From positions 1 to 64,000 of the forward strand of contig JAIWZP010000044.1 in NCBI GenBank assembly GCA_025201375.1: 64,000 nucleotides of DNA, read 5' to 3'. Numbering within the stretch: position 1 is the first letter of the stretch; every line of letters starts with the position of its first letter. The position numbers were made by a program, and so were the translations under genes. The notes below the pieces were generated by a model. It was not told the DNA's origin. It did no database searches and worked only from the letters and a program-made list of their open reading frames with translations. Below, one piece after another: positions 1-10,802 of this stretch. The stretch is from Gongronella butleri (taxonomy: Eukaryota > Mucoromycota > Mucoromycetes > Mucorales > Cunninghamellaceae).

Positions 1-120
1 TTTCATGCCACTGGAGTCATTATTGATCAATACAGAGGAGATTAAAGTGATAAATTTTGCAGCTGGCACTGCAGAAAAATTGACTTTGCGACATTTTTTT
101 TTGTAGGGTATGGTACTGTA
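1..120. mobile_element. terminal part of a foldback-type element, cut by window edge
   Basis: This stretch matches the right end of the inverted-repeat element near 46.0-46.1 kb, in the same orientation. Both share an ATTGATCAATACAG core, then GAGATTAAAGTGATAA, then GCAGAAAAATTGACT, then a T-run and a GGTA-rich tip followed by TACTGTA (here) or TACAGTA (there). The match is diverged, with several substitutions and small indels. The rest of the element lies outside the window. It codes for nothing visible. Confidence 0.7.
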
Positions 121-135
121 TTACGTATTATGAAG

Positions 136-930
136 ATACTACTGTAACGGCATTTTGGAATTTGGATTCATAGGGCTGCACAATGACCAAGCCAGCCTCT
201 GTGCTGGGTTTTATACTGTACAGTAAAGAGTTTGTAGAAAAAGAAGAACACATGTTTGGAAAAGCCATCCAGTCTTACTGTAGTTTGTGGTTTTGAAGAA
301 CAAATTTGTGAAAATCATGATTCATGAAAAAGTCGTCAACTTTTTTAAATGGTCTAATCACTCACTGGTTTTTAACATTTATTTGAAAAGTGGTTGTGTG
401 CCAAAATTACCTACGTAATGGCTAATTTTGGCGGCGATTCAATTACGATTTGTGGCGGTCAGCATTGCAATGTGAAAATTCGTGAAATTACAGTAGTGCA
501 TGTCTCGACTCTCGAGCTTTCGACAACGACCAGAGCAGTCTCTGATTTTTATTTCTTTTTTGAAAAGAGGAGCATTCAAAAATACGTACACGATGCTACC
601 GGTATGATATCTCGCTCCTCGGGGTCACGGGGTGTCAATGGTTTGTGCGTGGCCACTGGCCAGTGGCCAGCATGCAACGGCCGTGCTCTCGGCCGTTACA
701 AAGCTTGCTCTTGCGAAAACGCGGCCCATGTTGTGTAAAGTAGGGCCAAAATGCGTTTTGGCCATGTCGATTCTCTAAAAACAGGCGCGCTGGCGGACTC
801 CTGGAACGCGTGGTGGGCTGAGTTTCATCAGGGGATTCAAAAGGGGCGGTGGGCGCGCGGTTCGCCGCCGAGGTTCTTTCGTTTGTCATTTTTCAGCGTC
901 AATTCGCACTGTCCTCTTTGCAACGACACC
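136..930. other. intergenic DNA upstream of the CSN6-like gene, with an old repeat
   Basis: No supported gene. About 410-600 is an old repeat: its order of words (GGCGATTCAATTACGATTTG, then an AAATTCGTGAAA stretch, then a TCTCGAC stretch) recurs in diverged form at about 17065-17215. Four TACTGTA/TACAGTA words lie between 140 and 300 and one at 489. From about 620 to 930 the DNA is GC-richer and probably holds the CSN6 promoter and 5' UTR; I see no clear TATA box. Confidence 0.5.
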
Positions 931-2411
931 ATGAGCGATATGGATACCAGCGATGACACACAGGCACCTCTTGTCTCGTCCATCGAAAGCACCTCGGGGC
1001 TGGCCATCTCAATGTAAGCTTGGCTGTGCTGCTTTCATCTCTCTATTCTTTTTCTGACCCTTGACGCGCCACCACCACTTTCCCTGTAGCCATCCTCTGG
1101 TGCTGCTAAACGTCTCTGATCACTATACCCGAACCAAGCTGCAGAATCCCTCGGCTGGTAAGTTACAACCTGGGCGCTCGGCTGGCTTTTTCACCCCCTT
1201 AATTTTTTTTTTTTTTTTTTTTTAAAAAAAGTTGGAATTTACGGTGCGCTACTCGCACAGCAGTCTGGCCGCGATATTGATATAATCAACTCGTTTGAGC
1301 TCAACGTGAATGCTGACACCATGACCATTGACCAGGACTATCTGTCGACGAAACTTGATCAATGTAAACAGGAAAAAAATGCAGAAAAGAGCGAATTGAT
1401 GCGTCATGACGCGTGTTTCTTACCTTTTTTTTTTCTTGCTTTTAGTGAAGCAGGTGTTTCCGCATCTTGATTTCATGGGCTGGTACACGGTGGGCGAGGC
1501 GCCCACGGCATTGGACATTAAGCTGCATGATCAGGTACAAAAAAAAAAAGGAACATGCCGTTAAAAAGTCGCGTGAAAAAAAATAACAATCACGCTTGTG
1601 CTCATGGATGTGCTTTTTCTTGTTCTTTTTTTAGGTGCTGCATCGCAACGAATCGAGTTTGTTTTTGCAGCTGAATCCGCAGTCATTGAATGGTGGCGAC
1701 CATGCATCCAAGATGGGCGCGACGATGCCCGTGGACCTGTACGAGTCCATGTACGAGGTGCATGAGGACCGGCCACGCCTGGTCTTTGTCAAAACATCGT
1801 ATCGCATCGAGACCAACGACGCCGAGCGCATTGCAGTCGATCATGTGGCCAAACCAGATATGTCCAGCACAGAAACGAGTCTGTCGAGCTCTCGTAAGGA
1901 AAATTGCGGAATGCAACAAACTTCCAGGCATCTGACCCTTGCTTTTTTTTTTCTATCTCATTGACACAGTGCTGTCGTCGTTGACGACGCAAAAGAATGC
2001 ATTGTCGATGCTGCACTCGCGTCTTGTGTTTTTGCAGCAATATCTCCAAGATGTCAAGAGTGGCGTGGTGCCTACGGACCACGAGATCCTGCGTCAAGTC
2101 TCGAGCATCTGTTTGCGCTCGCCGGTGACGGATCAGCTCGCGTTTGATGACCAATACAGCAGGGTAAAGGGGCAAAAACTAAAAGAACAAAAAAAAAGAC
2201 CGCGTGTCATTGCTGATTTGCCTATTTTTTATTATAGGAATACAATGACATTTTGTTGATTGGGTACCTGGCGTCCTTGACAAAAGGCATCAATCATATC
2301 AATGACCTTGTCGACAAGTTCAACTTGACGCAGTCGTCGTACAACAACAATTCGCTACGAAATCAGCCATCCACGGAAGGCTTTAGCACACGCAAAGCTC
2401 GGGTATGCTAG
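931..2411 (+). CDS. CSN6: COP9 signalosome subunit 6 (CSN6), MPN-domain protein
   Basis: Non-catalytic MPN-domain subunit of the COP9 signalosome, which removes Nedd8 from cullin ubiquitin ligases. Seven exons: 931-1013, 1090-1157, 1232-1363, 1446-1534, 1635-1893, 1970-2163, 2238-2411; 332 residues, close to the family's usual length. The MPN core is clear: IHPLVLLNVSDHYTR near residue 28, then GALLAQQSGRDIDIINSFEL, then FMGWYTVGEAPTALD. The JAMM zinc motif (HxH...SxxD) is absent, as expected for CSN6 rather than the catalytic CSN5. The C-terminal half carries the helical part (YLASLTKGINHINDLVDKFN). The 3' end is ambiguous: TAG at 2409 ends the open exon, but a good donor at 2403 could splice to an acceptor at 2510 and stop at 2528, changing only the last residues. 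eIF3f and Rpn8 are related but fit less well. Start chosen as the first ATG in frame with the MPN domain. Confidence 0.88.
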
Positions 2412-2528
2412 AGGATTGCGCGGGAACACGTGGTGATGACGCGTCAGGTGACGCGTGATGGGCGACCGGGCGCGCAGTAACACCATTTTCTTCATTTTTT
2501 ACGTTTTTAGCGATCACATGGCCCGTAA

Positions 2529-2855
2529 TCCGGGCGCACGCACCCATCGGCACCCATCCACACACGGGCCCCCCTTGGAAACAGATTGCCCAAACTCACA
2601 CCAGCTCTCATTTCAATGCCGATTTCTCTGCAAACGAGTTTGTTTTGCCAATTAAAAAAAAACAAATGGGTTTAAAAAAGACGAGGTATATTTGTGGAAA
2701 GAGCAACTTATGTACACTGGGCAGGAGGGGGGAATTGGAGAAAAAGAGCAACTAAAGAGAGAAGAGGGGAAAAGCAAAGGTGAGAGGATGGATATCTTGG
2801 GTCCGCGACCCATGAAAAATGAAAAAAAAGGGGGAATTGGGGGAAGGGGGAGTGT
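2529..2855. other. convergent intergenic region
   Basis: About 330 bases between the 3' ends of CSN6 and the amino-acid transporter. It is A/G-rich and presumably holds the two 3' UTRs. No gene or repeat recognised. Confidence 0.4.
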
Positions 2856-4908
2856 CTAATTTGCTTGGACAAGCACCGAATAGCACGAGAGGAACATGAC
2901 AAGGATGCCCCAGATGAACAGGACGACGGCGGCGCCGTCGAGGAAGCGATTGGGCGAGCCAATGTAATCGGAAGTGATGAGATCGTCTTCGTCGGCAGCC
3001 TCGTCGAACGCACCATCGACGGTGGACACGTCCTCGTCATCGACATACGAGTAGGGCGTGCGCGACGACGATGCCGTGGACGTGACCTCCCAGAGCAATG
3101 GCATTTTGTCGTCGACAATGGACGGCGACACGGATGGACGCGGTGTGAGCGTGTTTGTCCAAGAAGGGCGGTGGCTTGATTGGAACCATGGCTTTGTCGT
3201 GTACAAGTAAGCGATGGATGGCAGAATAAAGGCAAGCGTTGTCGCCGAGATGCCACCAACAAGGCCGTACACCTTGCCAAGGGACCGGATGCTGATGCCC
3301 AAGCCAAGCAGCACGGCAAAAAGCACAAAGGTCACGGTATAATGCTGCGTGTCGGTCGGCTGCTTGTGGTTGGTCTCGAATCCAAGCACCTTTTGCACCG
3401 CTTCTCGAGTAGGATAAAAGCCGAGTCTATGGAAAACAAACAAAAAAAAAAGCGGGTCAGAACAACAATTCATGCAGTCCAGGATGCAATCGAGATAAAA
3501 ATGGCTACCCCCCTGAGGAGGGGCCCGTGCCTTTTTTTTTTTTTTTTTACGTACGGGATGGTCAAGACCATGGTGCACCCGAGAATAAAGCGACCAATGT
3601 TGATGACAAGATCATCATTTGGGAAATTTGTAAAGAGATTGGGCTGGACTTTGGCGCCAAAACAAAAATAACCAAGGATGGCAAAGACCATGGAGATGGC
3701 CCAGCTGATGCCTGTGGACATGGAAGTCGCATGGCGCCAGCTGCGCGACGATTGATCCTCGAGCGTCAAATAATTGTTGAATGCGACTTGTGAGCAAGTA
3801 AATGCGAAGGCAAAGACGCCCAATGCGCCGAAAACATCGCTGCCCACCCATGACACGGGGATGGGCTCATCAGGCATGTAGCTGGGTGCGCGGATGACAA
3901 TGGTCAGCACGACCACAGGGAACAGCATCACGGACACAATGGACCAGCGAGCCAATGAACCAATGGATCGCGCCATATTCAAGGGTAGAATCTAAAAGAG
4001 GGAAATTGGGGGTGAAAAGAATGCGCGACACGTGAGTACAGACCAGAAAAAAAAAAGCCAAGGGAGAGCTCCGCGGGCGGGAGCCAAAACAAAGAGCTGC
4101 GGCGCTTGCGCACATCATTTTTATGGAAGATTAGCTCTTACCCCGAATACGGCAATCAGGCAGACCACGAGCGTCCGCGTCGATACAAAAGCAAATTGCG
4201 GGAAATAAGGTTCCAACAATATCGGCATGGTGTCACCAAGCACTGTTCAAATACAAACAAAAAATGCCTTGTTAGGAATTGTGTGTCCATTCTTTGCAAA
4301 AAAAGGGTCCACACACGGCAACTTACAAATAAAATAGCTGATGCATGCGCCGCCCGCCTGGATGATGATCATGCTGTTTAAGAAATGATAGCCAAATCGC
4401 CCCATGATATGCTCCACGAGCTGGGCAAACTTGTAAATGCCCGCACGCTGGCCGGCCAAAACCACCATGTAGAGGCCCAATTGCGACAAGATGGCGACAA
4501 ACACGGAGATGAACAAGCCCAAGATGAAGCCCGCATGACCAATGGCAAAGGGGCTAATCAAAAAGATAAGGGCTCGTCAATAAAAATAAAAAAATGTGCT
4601 GACAATGGCCATGAGGTTGGCTTTTGTGATGGTGGGGGGTGAGGAGAAAAATGGAATCGAGGAGGGGAAAGCGAGAACGTGGTGGCATGCTTCGTCTCTT
4701 TCATTTCTTTTTTTTTTTTTATGACTCACAGGCCAATGATGCCCGCGCCAACAGTGGCATTGACAAGATTAAAAGCGACCTCGACTTTTGAACGTGTGCC
4801 GTAACCTGGTCGATCGCTTTGCAACAAGTCGCGCTCTGCCTGCGTGAGATGATGTGTCTTTTGCGGCGCGGGTATAATTGAAGGTGATATTGATCCGTAA
4901 TTGGCCAT
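2856..4908 (-). CDS. AAAP-family (Avt/SLC38-like) amino-acid transporter
   Basis: Membrane transporter of the amino acid/auxin permease family, related to yeast Avt vacuolar transporters and animal SLC38. Exons in reading order: 4730-4908, 4327-4553, 4142-4242, 3555-3991, 2856-3426; 504 residues. The first membrane segment carries the family signature NATVGAGIIGLPFAIGHAGF, rebuilt across intron 1. About eleven hydrophobic segments follow, and LTIPLGFYPTREAV after intron 4 matches the conserved (F/I)PL..F..RE motif. A soluble acidic loop of about 100 residues (DDEDVSTVDGAFDEAADEDD) precedes the last membrane segment and could be regulatory. Start is the first ATG in the exon; the N-terminus is hydrophilic and cytosolic-looking. 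Substrate and membrane (vacuole or plasma membrane) cannot be told from sequence. Confidence 0.88.
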
Positions 4909-6951
4909 GGAAAAACGAAAAAACTAAGGAAATGTAAAAAATAAAAGTAAGGAAAAAGAGAAAGGAGGAAATCAAGAACAATGCTCACTCTACTTATAGC
5001 TTCCGACCCGGCCTTCCAAAATGACACACACCATTTTCATTGCAGGAGAGGCGAAAGAGGGGTGGGGGGAGCTGGAGGGGGGGGGGGCAAAGTAAAAATC
5101 AAGGGGGCGGCACTCATGCCCCCACTCTCTTTCAGAGAATGGGTGCGGCCATTCCGAAAAAGGGAGAGCGGCTAGATAGAAAAAGACGATTGAAGAGAAA
5201 AGAGAACAGGGCTTGGGGGATGTTGGGTTTGATGAGCATTTGGGGTCATGTGGGCCATGTCTTGTCTTGACACCAATCACGACTTGCCTTTTATCTTGGA
5301 CCATACTATTCAAGCGGGTGTGTGCGCGTGGGTGGAATGGTGATTTTCAGGCCGGGCCATGACGCGACGGCGGGTCCAATGCCCTTTTTTAAATCATCAT
5401 CCAATTGCCACGCGTCATGAGCCATGACGCACTTTTTATTAGACGGCCGCCATGGAGCGCGTCTCACGCCACAACGTGTTTTTTTATTTTTCTTTGTTAA
5501 CGTCGTTGCCAGGATACCCACGCACACGCACACGACATGGGGGGAGAGAGGGAGTCTGCTGGCCCCATGGGAGACCGCGAAACGGACGGGGCCGGCCCTG
5601 GGGAGGCGCCCAAGGCTAGAAAAGAAGGGGGGAAAATCCCCGTTGACACCCCTTCCATTTGGTCGATGGCAAAATCATGCCTCCTGATTTTTCCAAGATC
5701 CAATCAGCATCTTGTAACTCAGTCCCTATATGGCAAAACCTTGAAATCGACAATGACAAACCAAGGCAGATTATTTTTCCCAGCGCATCACACCAAATTT
5801 TTCTTTTTTCTTTTTTTTTTTTTTGCGTCTTGATGCTCACTGCATTTGCTGATTTCAATGCTTGTCTTCTTGCATTAAAAAAGGGGGATGCGGATGACAA
5901 GGGGGTGGTGGATCTCAAAAAAGAAAAAAAAAGAGAGGAAGCGAGGCACATTTTGCCCTTGTGCATCTCATGTCTCTCCTTCAATTGCTCTCTTTTCCTC
6001 TCTCACTCTCTCTCTTTCTCTCCATGACATTTGCCTCCCCTTTTGACAGTTGACTCGGCATGAAAAAAAAAGCAGGGACCCATTTTCTTTTCTTTTTAGC
6101 GCAAAGGACTACCTCTTGGTCATTTTTTTTTCATCGGGATGGCACATGGCTTACAGGTAGCGGGATCAATACAATTTGCAGGTGATGGTGTCATTGGTAG
6201 CGTGGCCACCAACCGCACCGGGCCACGCACCGGGCCACACAAGGCATTTTTTGATGGCTTTTCTTTTTCAATTGCCTCATTTGACACGAGCGTGCATATG
6301 GCATGGACGACCTCCTGCAGTGCCGGCAAGAGGTCCTTGTGCGATTTGTTCATGGACAAGAGCTTTTTTTTGGGGCTACACAGGCGCGGGTGCGCATTGA
6401 ACGCCGCAAAGAGGCATTTTTGAGCTCATTGTAGGGCCGTGAGGTGCAGGTGCACTCAAAACAATGGATCCGCCAAGTTTCTTGATCCTTCTTTAAGCGG
6501 GGCGCTGCTCTGGGGAGGGTAAAAAAAGGGGCGGGGTGCGGCGAATTCAAGGCACAGCGGTGAAATCATGAGATCTGGGTGGGACGGAGCGGGCAGCCAA
6601 CCAAAAGCAAAAGAAAAAAAGAACCAAGGTCACTGTTGTTGTTTTTTTTTTTCTCTTGCTTCTCGCTCTTTTCCCTCTTGCTTCTCGTTCACCTCAACCA
6701 CCCGCTTGCGCTTTTTACTCAACTAGAACCTTTTGTTCGGCCCCAAGCTCTTGTTGGCGCTAACGTTTTGTTCTCTTTGTGCTTCTCCCCTCCCCTCTCT
6801 TCCATCTTTTTTTTATTGTTTTCAATCTTTCCACCCTCTTCTTTCCGCCCGCCTCCCCCTTTTTTTCTTTTTTTCTTCCCTTTTTCCTTGCTTGTCCCCC
6901 CTTTTCTCTCTTTTTCACCCCACCGCACTCCTCTTCTCTTTTTTTATATTC
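4909..6951. other. intergenic region between divergent transporter and kinase genes
   Basis: Two kilobases without a supported gene. The part next to 4909 should hold the transporter promoter, and the C/T-rich tract at 6640-6950 is probably the 5' UTR or promoter of the kinase gene. A minus-strand open frame at 6120-6359 (79 codons) has no recognisable domain. No repeat was recognised. Confidence 0.4.
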
Positions 6952-9302
6952 ATGTCTGGCCACGCGCACGTCAGTTTTAGCACGCCCGGCGTGTATGAGG
7001 CCTATGACGACGAGGACGGCGGTGCGCCGCGGAAAAGGCCGGAAGGCGATGCGGAATTCGATGCGACCGCGTTTTTGAAGAACGAGAACCATATCAACAG
7101 CATCTACGCCGCGACAAATTACGCCTCGTTTGATCGCAGCAACGACCCGTACAATGTCGGCACGCAAAATGAGATCATTGACCAGTCGGGCCTGCCAGAC
7201 AGCGAAAAAGTCGTCGAGGTCTCGCCCAATGAGCGCTACATCCGCCTCAACACGCTGCTCGGCAAGGGTGCGTACAAGGTTGTGTACAAGGCCATTGATC
7301 GTGAGGAAGGCTATGAAGTGGCATGGAATTCCGTCCAGGTACAATGAAAAAAAAAAAGATGGGAAAACAATGAGAAATTTTGATTATTTTTTGTTGATTT
7401 CCCATTGGATTTTCTTGGCTTTCTCATTCACCAGGCGATGCGGACGCCGAGCAACAAGGAATTGGATCACGAGATTCAAATTCTCAAGTCTGTGAGGCAT
7501 CCCAACATCATTGCGCTCCACGATGCGTGGCATACGGACAATGAATTCGTGTTTGTGACGGAATTGATGACATCCGGCACTCTGCGCGAGTACATTCGGA
7601 AGCTCAAGCCGCTGCCCAATCCCAAGATTGTCAAGCGATGGTCGCGGCAGATCCTCAAGGGTCTACTGTATCTGCACGACCACGACCCGCCCATCATCCA
7701 CCGTGACATCAAATGCGACAATATCTTCATCAATGGCGCGCACGGCGAGGTCAAGATTGGTGACATGGGTACGGCCGAAATGAAGCTTGGCAAAAAGTAC
7801 ACGTTGATCGGCACGCCGGAATTCATGGCGCCTGAAATGTACGAGGAGCAAGGGTACAATGAAAAGGTCGACATTTATGCGTTTGGCATGTGCTTGCTCG
7901 AGATGGCCACGGGCGAGTATCCTTATGCCGAATGCCGCAATCCCGCCCAAATCTACAAAAAGGTGTCTGCTGGCATCAAACCCGCGTGTCTTGCCAAGGT
8001 GTCGCACCCCGAGGTCTTGTCCGTCATCGAGAATTGCCTGGGCCCAGAGCAAGACCGCATGACCAGTCAGGAAATCTTGGAACAATCCTTTTTTGCCGTC
8101 GAGCCCGATGTTGTCTTGCTTGCAACCGACCCAAATCACGTTCACCTCACGCTCCAAGTCGTCTTCAAGGGCATGGACAAGCTCTCGGTCAAGTTTGACT
8201 TTAATGTCGACACCGACACTGCCGAGCAAGTCGTCCGTGAAATGGTAATGCTCTTTTTTTTTCCCCTTTTTATTTTTATTTTTTTTTGCTTTTTTTTCGA
8301 GTTTTTTCGAGTTTTTTTGTTTTCCGTTTTAAACTGACCCCACCCTTCTCTTATTAGATCGAGGAACAGGTGCTGCCTGAGCGGTATCAGCAGCACATTA
8401 CCAAGGAGATCAATCGGATTCTTCGCGATATGGATAAACCGGAAAATCCTGACGATTTTGACGACGACAGCCGCACGGCGGCGGTGTGGCGGCGTGAGAA
8501 CGACATCCGATCGGAGCTTGAGCGTACGCGTCTGGAGCTGGAGGCGGCCACTGAGCAGACCAAGGCCATGGAGGCCAAAGTGGAGGATTACGAAGCGCGC
8601 GTGCGTGTGGCCGAGGCAAAGTATCAAGAAGCCATGCGTCGACTCCACGACAAGCAGATCCAGCTGGCGGTGGACGACGATTCGGCCGCCGCCGCAGCTG
8701 CTGCCGCAGATACCACGACATTGTCGTCGTCGTCGTCGCCACCCTCGGCCCCCTCAGCGCCCTCAGCACCGTCGGCACCGTCGGCACCGTCATCCACGTC
8801 ACCGGCGTCGACGGCTGCTGCGCCCATCGCGGCCAATGCCGTGTCCGGCGCGTCCGCGTCATCGTCGACGGGCATTACCGAGCAACACCGCCTGACGCCG
8901 GACTCCAATGGCTACGCATCCGATGGCAGCTATGCACCTGGACCCCAAGAGCCTCCAAGTAACGCTCTCGTATCCCATATTGTCGATGAGTATGGTGACG
9001 AGACCGATATCGAGGTGTTTGTGCGCGACTGCGCCATGGCCGCTCATCGCAGCCTGGAAAAGGCCCATGAATGGAGCAAAAAGCTGCAAAATCAGGATAT
9101 CATGACCGTCGGCGACCTGCGCGACTTGCACGACGAGGATTGGGCGGGCATTGGCCTCACCGTCTTTGCCCTGCGTGCTCTCAAGAACATGCTAAAGGGC
9201 AAACGCCTTTTGGCTGGCCAAACACTCACCAATCCTTCAAGCGCGACCTATTCTTCCCCTGCAACGTCCGCCTACTTGTCCCCGTCCCCGCCCCCTCAAT
9301 GA
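6952..9302 (+). CDS. WNK-type protein kinase with OSR1_C-like and C-terminal SAM-like domains
   Basis: Serine/threonine kinase of the With-No-Lysine family, which elsewhere senses chloride or osmotic state and activates STE20-type kinases. Exons 6952-7338, 7435-8244, 8358-9302; 713 residues. Kinase domain about 98-350: the glycine loop GKGAYKVVYK (104-113) carries the displaced catalytic lysine (K109), and the usual beta-3 lysine is Asn126 in VAWN, the WNK hallmark. HRDIKCDN is at 218-225, the DFG position reads DMG (239-241), and the activation segment IGTPEFMAPEMYEE is typical WNK, with Thr252 where mammalian WNK1 has Ser382. Residues about 363-420 resemble the OSR1 C-terminal/WNK autoinhibitory domain (HVHLTLQVVF...KFDFNVDTDTAEQV). 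A coiled-coil-like stretch, a Ser/Ala/Pro repeat and a SAM-like helical domain (about 610-685, DLRDLHDEDWAGIGLTVFAL) follow. The ATG after the pyrimidine-rich leader was chosen as start. Confidence 0.9.
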
Positions 9303-9744
9303 TTTTTGTAACTTCCCTTCCTCTTTTTATCATTTATTTTTTTTTTTATAGAAAATTCCCTCCTTCCTTCCCTTTATCTTTTTTTACGCCCTCCTTCTCC
9401 ATCTCACGCCCCTCTCACCCCCCCCTGTTTATATTTTTATATGCGATATACCTGCTCCCCCTCTTACCGCCAAATTCTCGCGGCTACTTGTAAACCTGTC
9501 GAAGAAAAAAAAATAAATTCTATTGTATGACAAACCATTTCGAGACAATTTGCGCCTTTCGTGTCGCTTGTCAGTAGATTTGCAATTGACGTGGACACTA
9601 TGTGACAAGTCTTTGCTTTCTTGTTTAAGCGAGCCCGCCCTTGGCCTATTTAGATCGCTTGACGGCAAAATATCTCGAGAAAATAACTAAATGTGCTTTT
9701 TTTATTATATGTTGGTCGTTTTGTCTGTGGATTTGCTATTGCCA
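9303..9744. repeat. 3' flank of kinase gene and outer part of repeat family A
   Basis: From 9303 to about 9480 is T-rich and probably kinase 3' UTR. From about 9590 the DNA carries a degenerate second copy of the family-A end: TTTAAGCGAGCCCGCCC.TTGGCC..TT.AGATC near 9625 repeats TTTAAGTGAGCCCACC.TTTGGCTCATTTGGATC near 9775, about 150 bases apart. Confidence 0.5.
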
Positions 9745-10500
9745 TGGCCGCCAGGCGACAATTCCAAGCTCCCCCGTTTAAGTGAGCCCACCTTTGGCTC
9801 ATTTGGATCACTGGATGGCGCACAATGACCATTTTCAAAAACTATGAATTTTCAAAGGGATGCAGTCGTGAATTTGGAAAATGGCAAATTTAGGTCCTCA
9901 GATCGCCACGTCACTTGAACACATGGTAAACACGATCCGATAACCAACGGAATTGAGATAAAAACACGAAGTCCATCGGCTGACTCTGAAGTAAAATGCA
10001 TTTTACCTCTTATTTTCGACCCATAGTTATCTCAGCGAAAAGTACATGGATGTCTGAGAAACACACATCATTAAAAAGAGAATGGCTCGCTGCGTATGTG
10101 GACCTCAGTGATCATTGAAAAAAGCGAATTTTTGACATCTTTGGCACGATTTCAAAAGTATTAGCATTTTTCGACGCGTGAAAAACCGCGTCAAACGTCG
10201 CGTTACACGCGCCTGCTCCGAACCAAATCCATGCACCCGGAGTGTCTCTTGCTAGTGGACGCGTCGGTGCAGGTCTGTGGACGCGTTTTCCTCGGGAAAT
10301 TCGCGGTTGAAATAAAATCGAAAATCGGCCATTGTTCATGACGCTGTCAATGGCTTGCCTTCTTTTTTGCCACTTTTGCCGGTTTCGTCCTGCCCTTCTT
10401 CTTGGGTGTAAGTTTGGCACAATTCTGGAGACCTGATTTTTCCATTTTTGTTTTGGAGGTCGCTCGTGGCTAAGTTGTTACTTGCATGTGGCGCGCCCCA
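9745..10500 (-). repeat. dispersed repeat family A, copy 1
   Basis: About 750 bases matching 32578-33310 and 52512-53270 (both plus strand) along their full length, in reverse orientation. Shared landmarks, in order on the minus strand: GGTCTCCAGAAT, CCAAACTTACACCCAAG, CGACGCGTCCACTAGCAAG, a GACGCGxTTTTTCACGCGTC inverted repeat, a TTTTTTCAATGATCACTGA stretch, a CGTGGCGATCTGAGGACCT stretch and GCGCCATCCAGTGATCCAAA. No intact reading frame survives. Class unknown; it could be a non-autonomous transposon. Confidence 0.75.
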
Positions 10501-10802
10501 ATGGGCTCTGTGGCTGCTACAACTCACATCTTAGGTAGGATTTCCTGGCCATTTCATGCTACGACAAGTTTTGCGGCTCTACACTCTCGGGTCGAGGAAT
10601 TTTGAAGTAAAATTGAGGATTTTGACGCAGTCGTGTCCGTTTCAGTCAATTTTTTTAACATCGAGTCGCTTTTTAATTCACAAAATCAAAAAAAGAAAAA
10701 TACTATGAAAAAAATAATAGGTATGAACAGATCTCATGATAGATGCAATGAGGGAGAAGAAAGAAAAGTAGAGAAAACAGGCAAAAAGCAAAAAGCAAAA
10801 AA

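Noticed and set aside
394..738. 114-codon frame at the window start
   Set aside because: It runs through old repeat DNA shared with 17 kb and has no domain.
6120..6359. Minus-strand 79-codon frame with a helical stretch (LPALQEVVHAICTLV)
   Set aside because: No start context, splice partners or family; the C-terminal part is low complexity.
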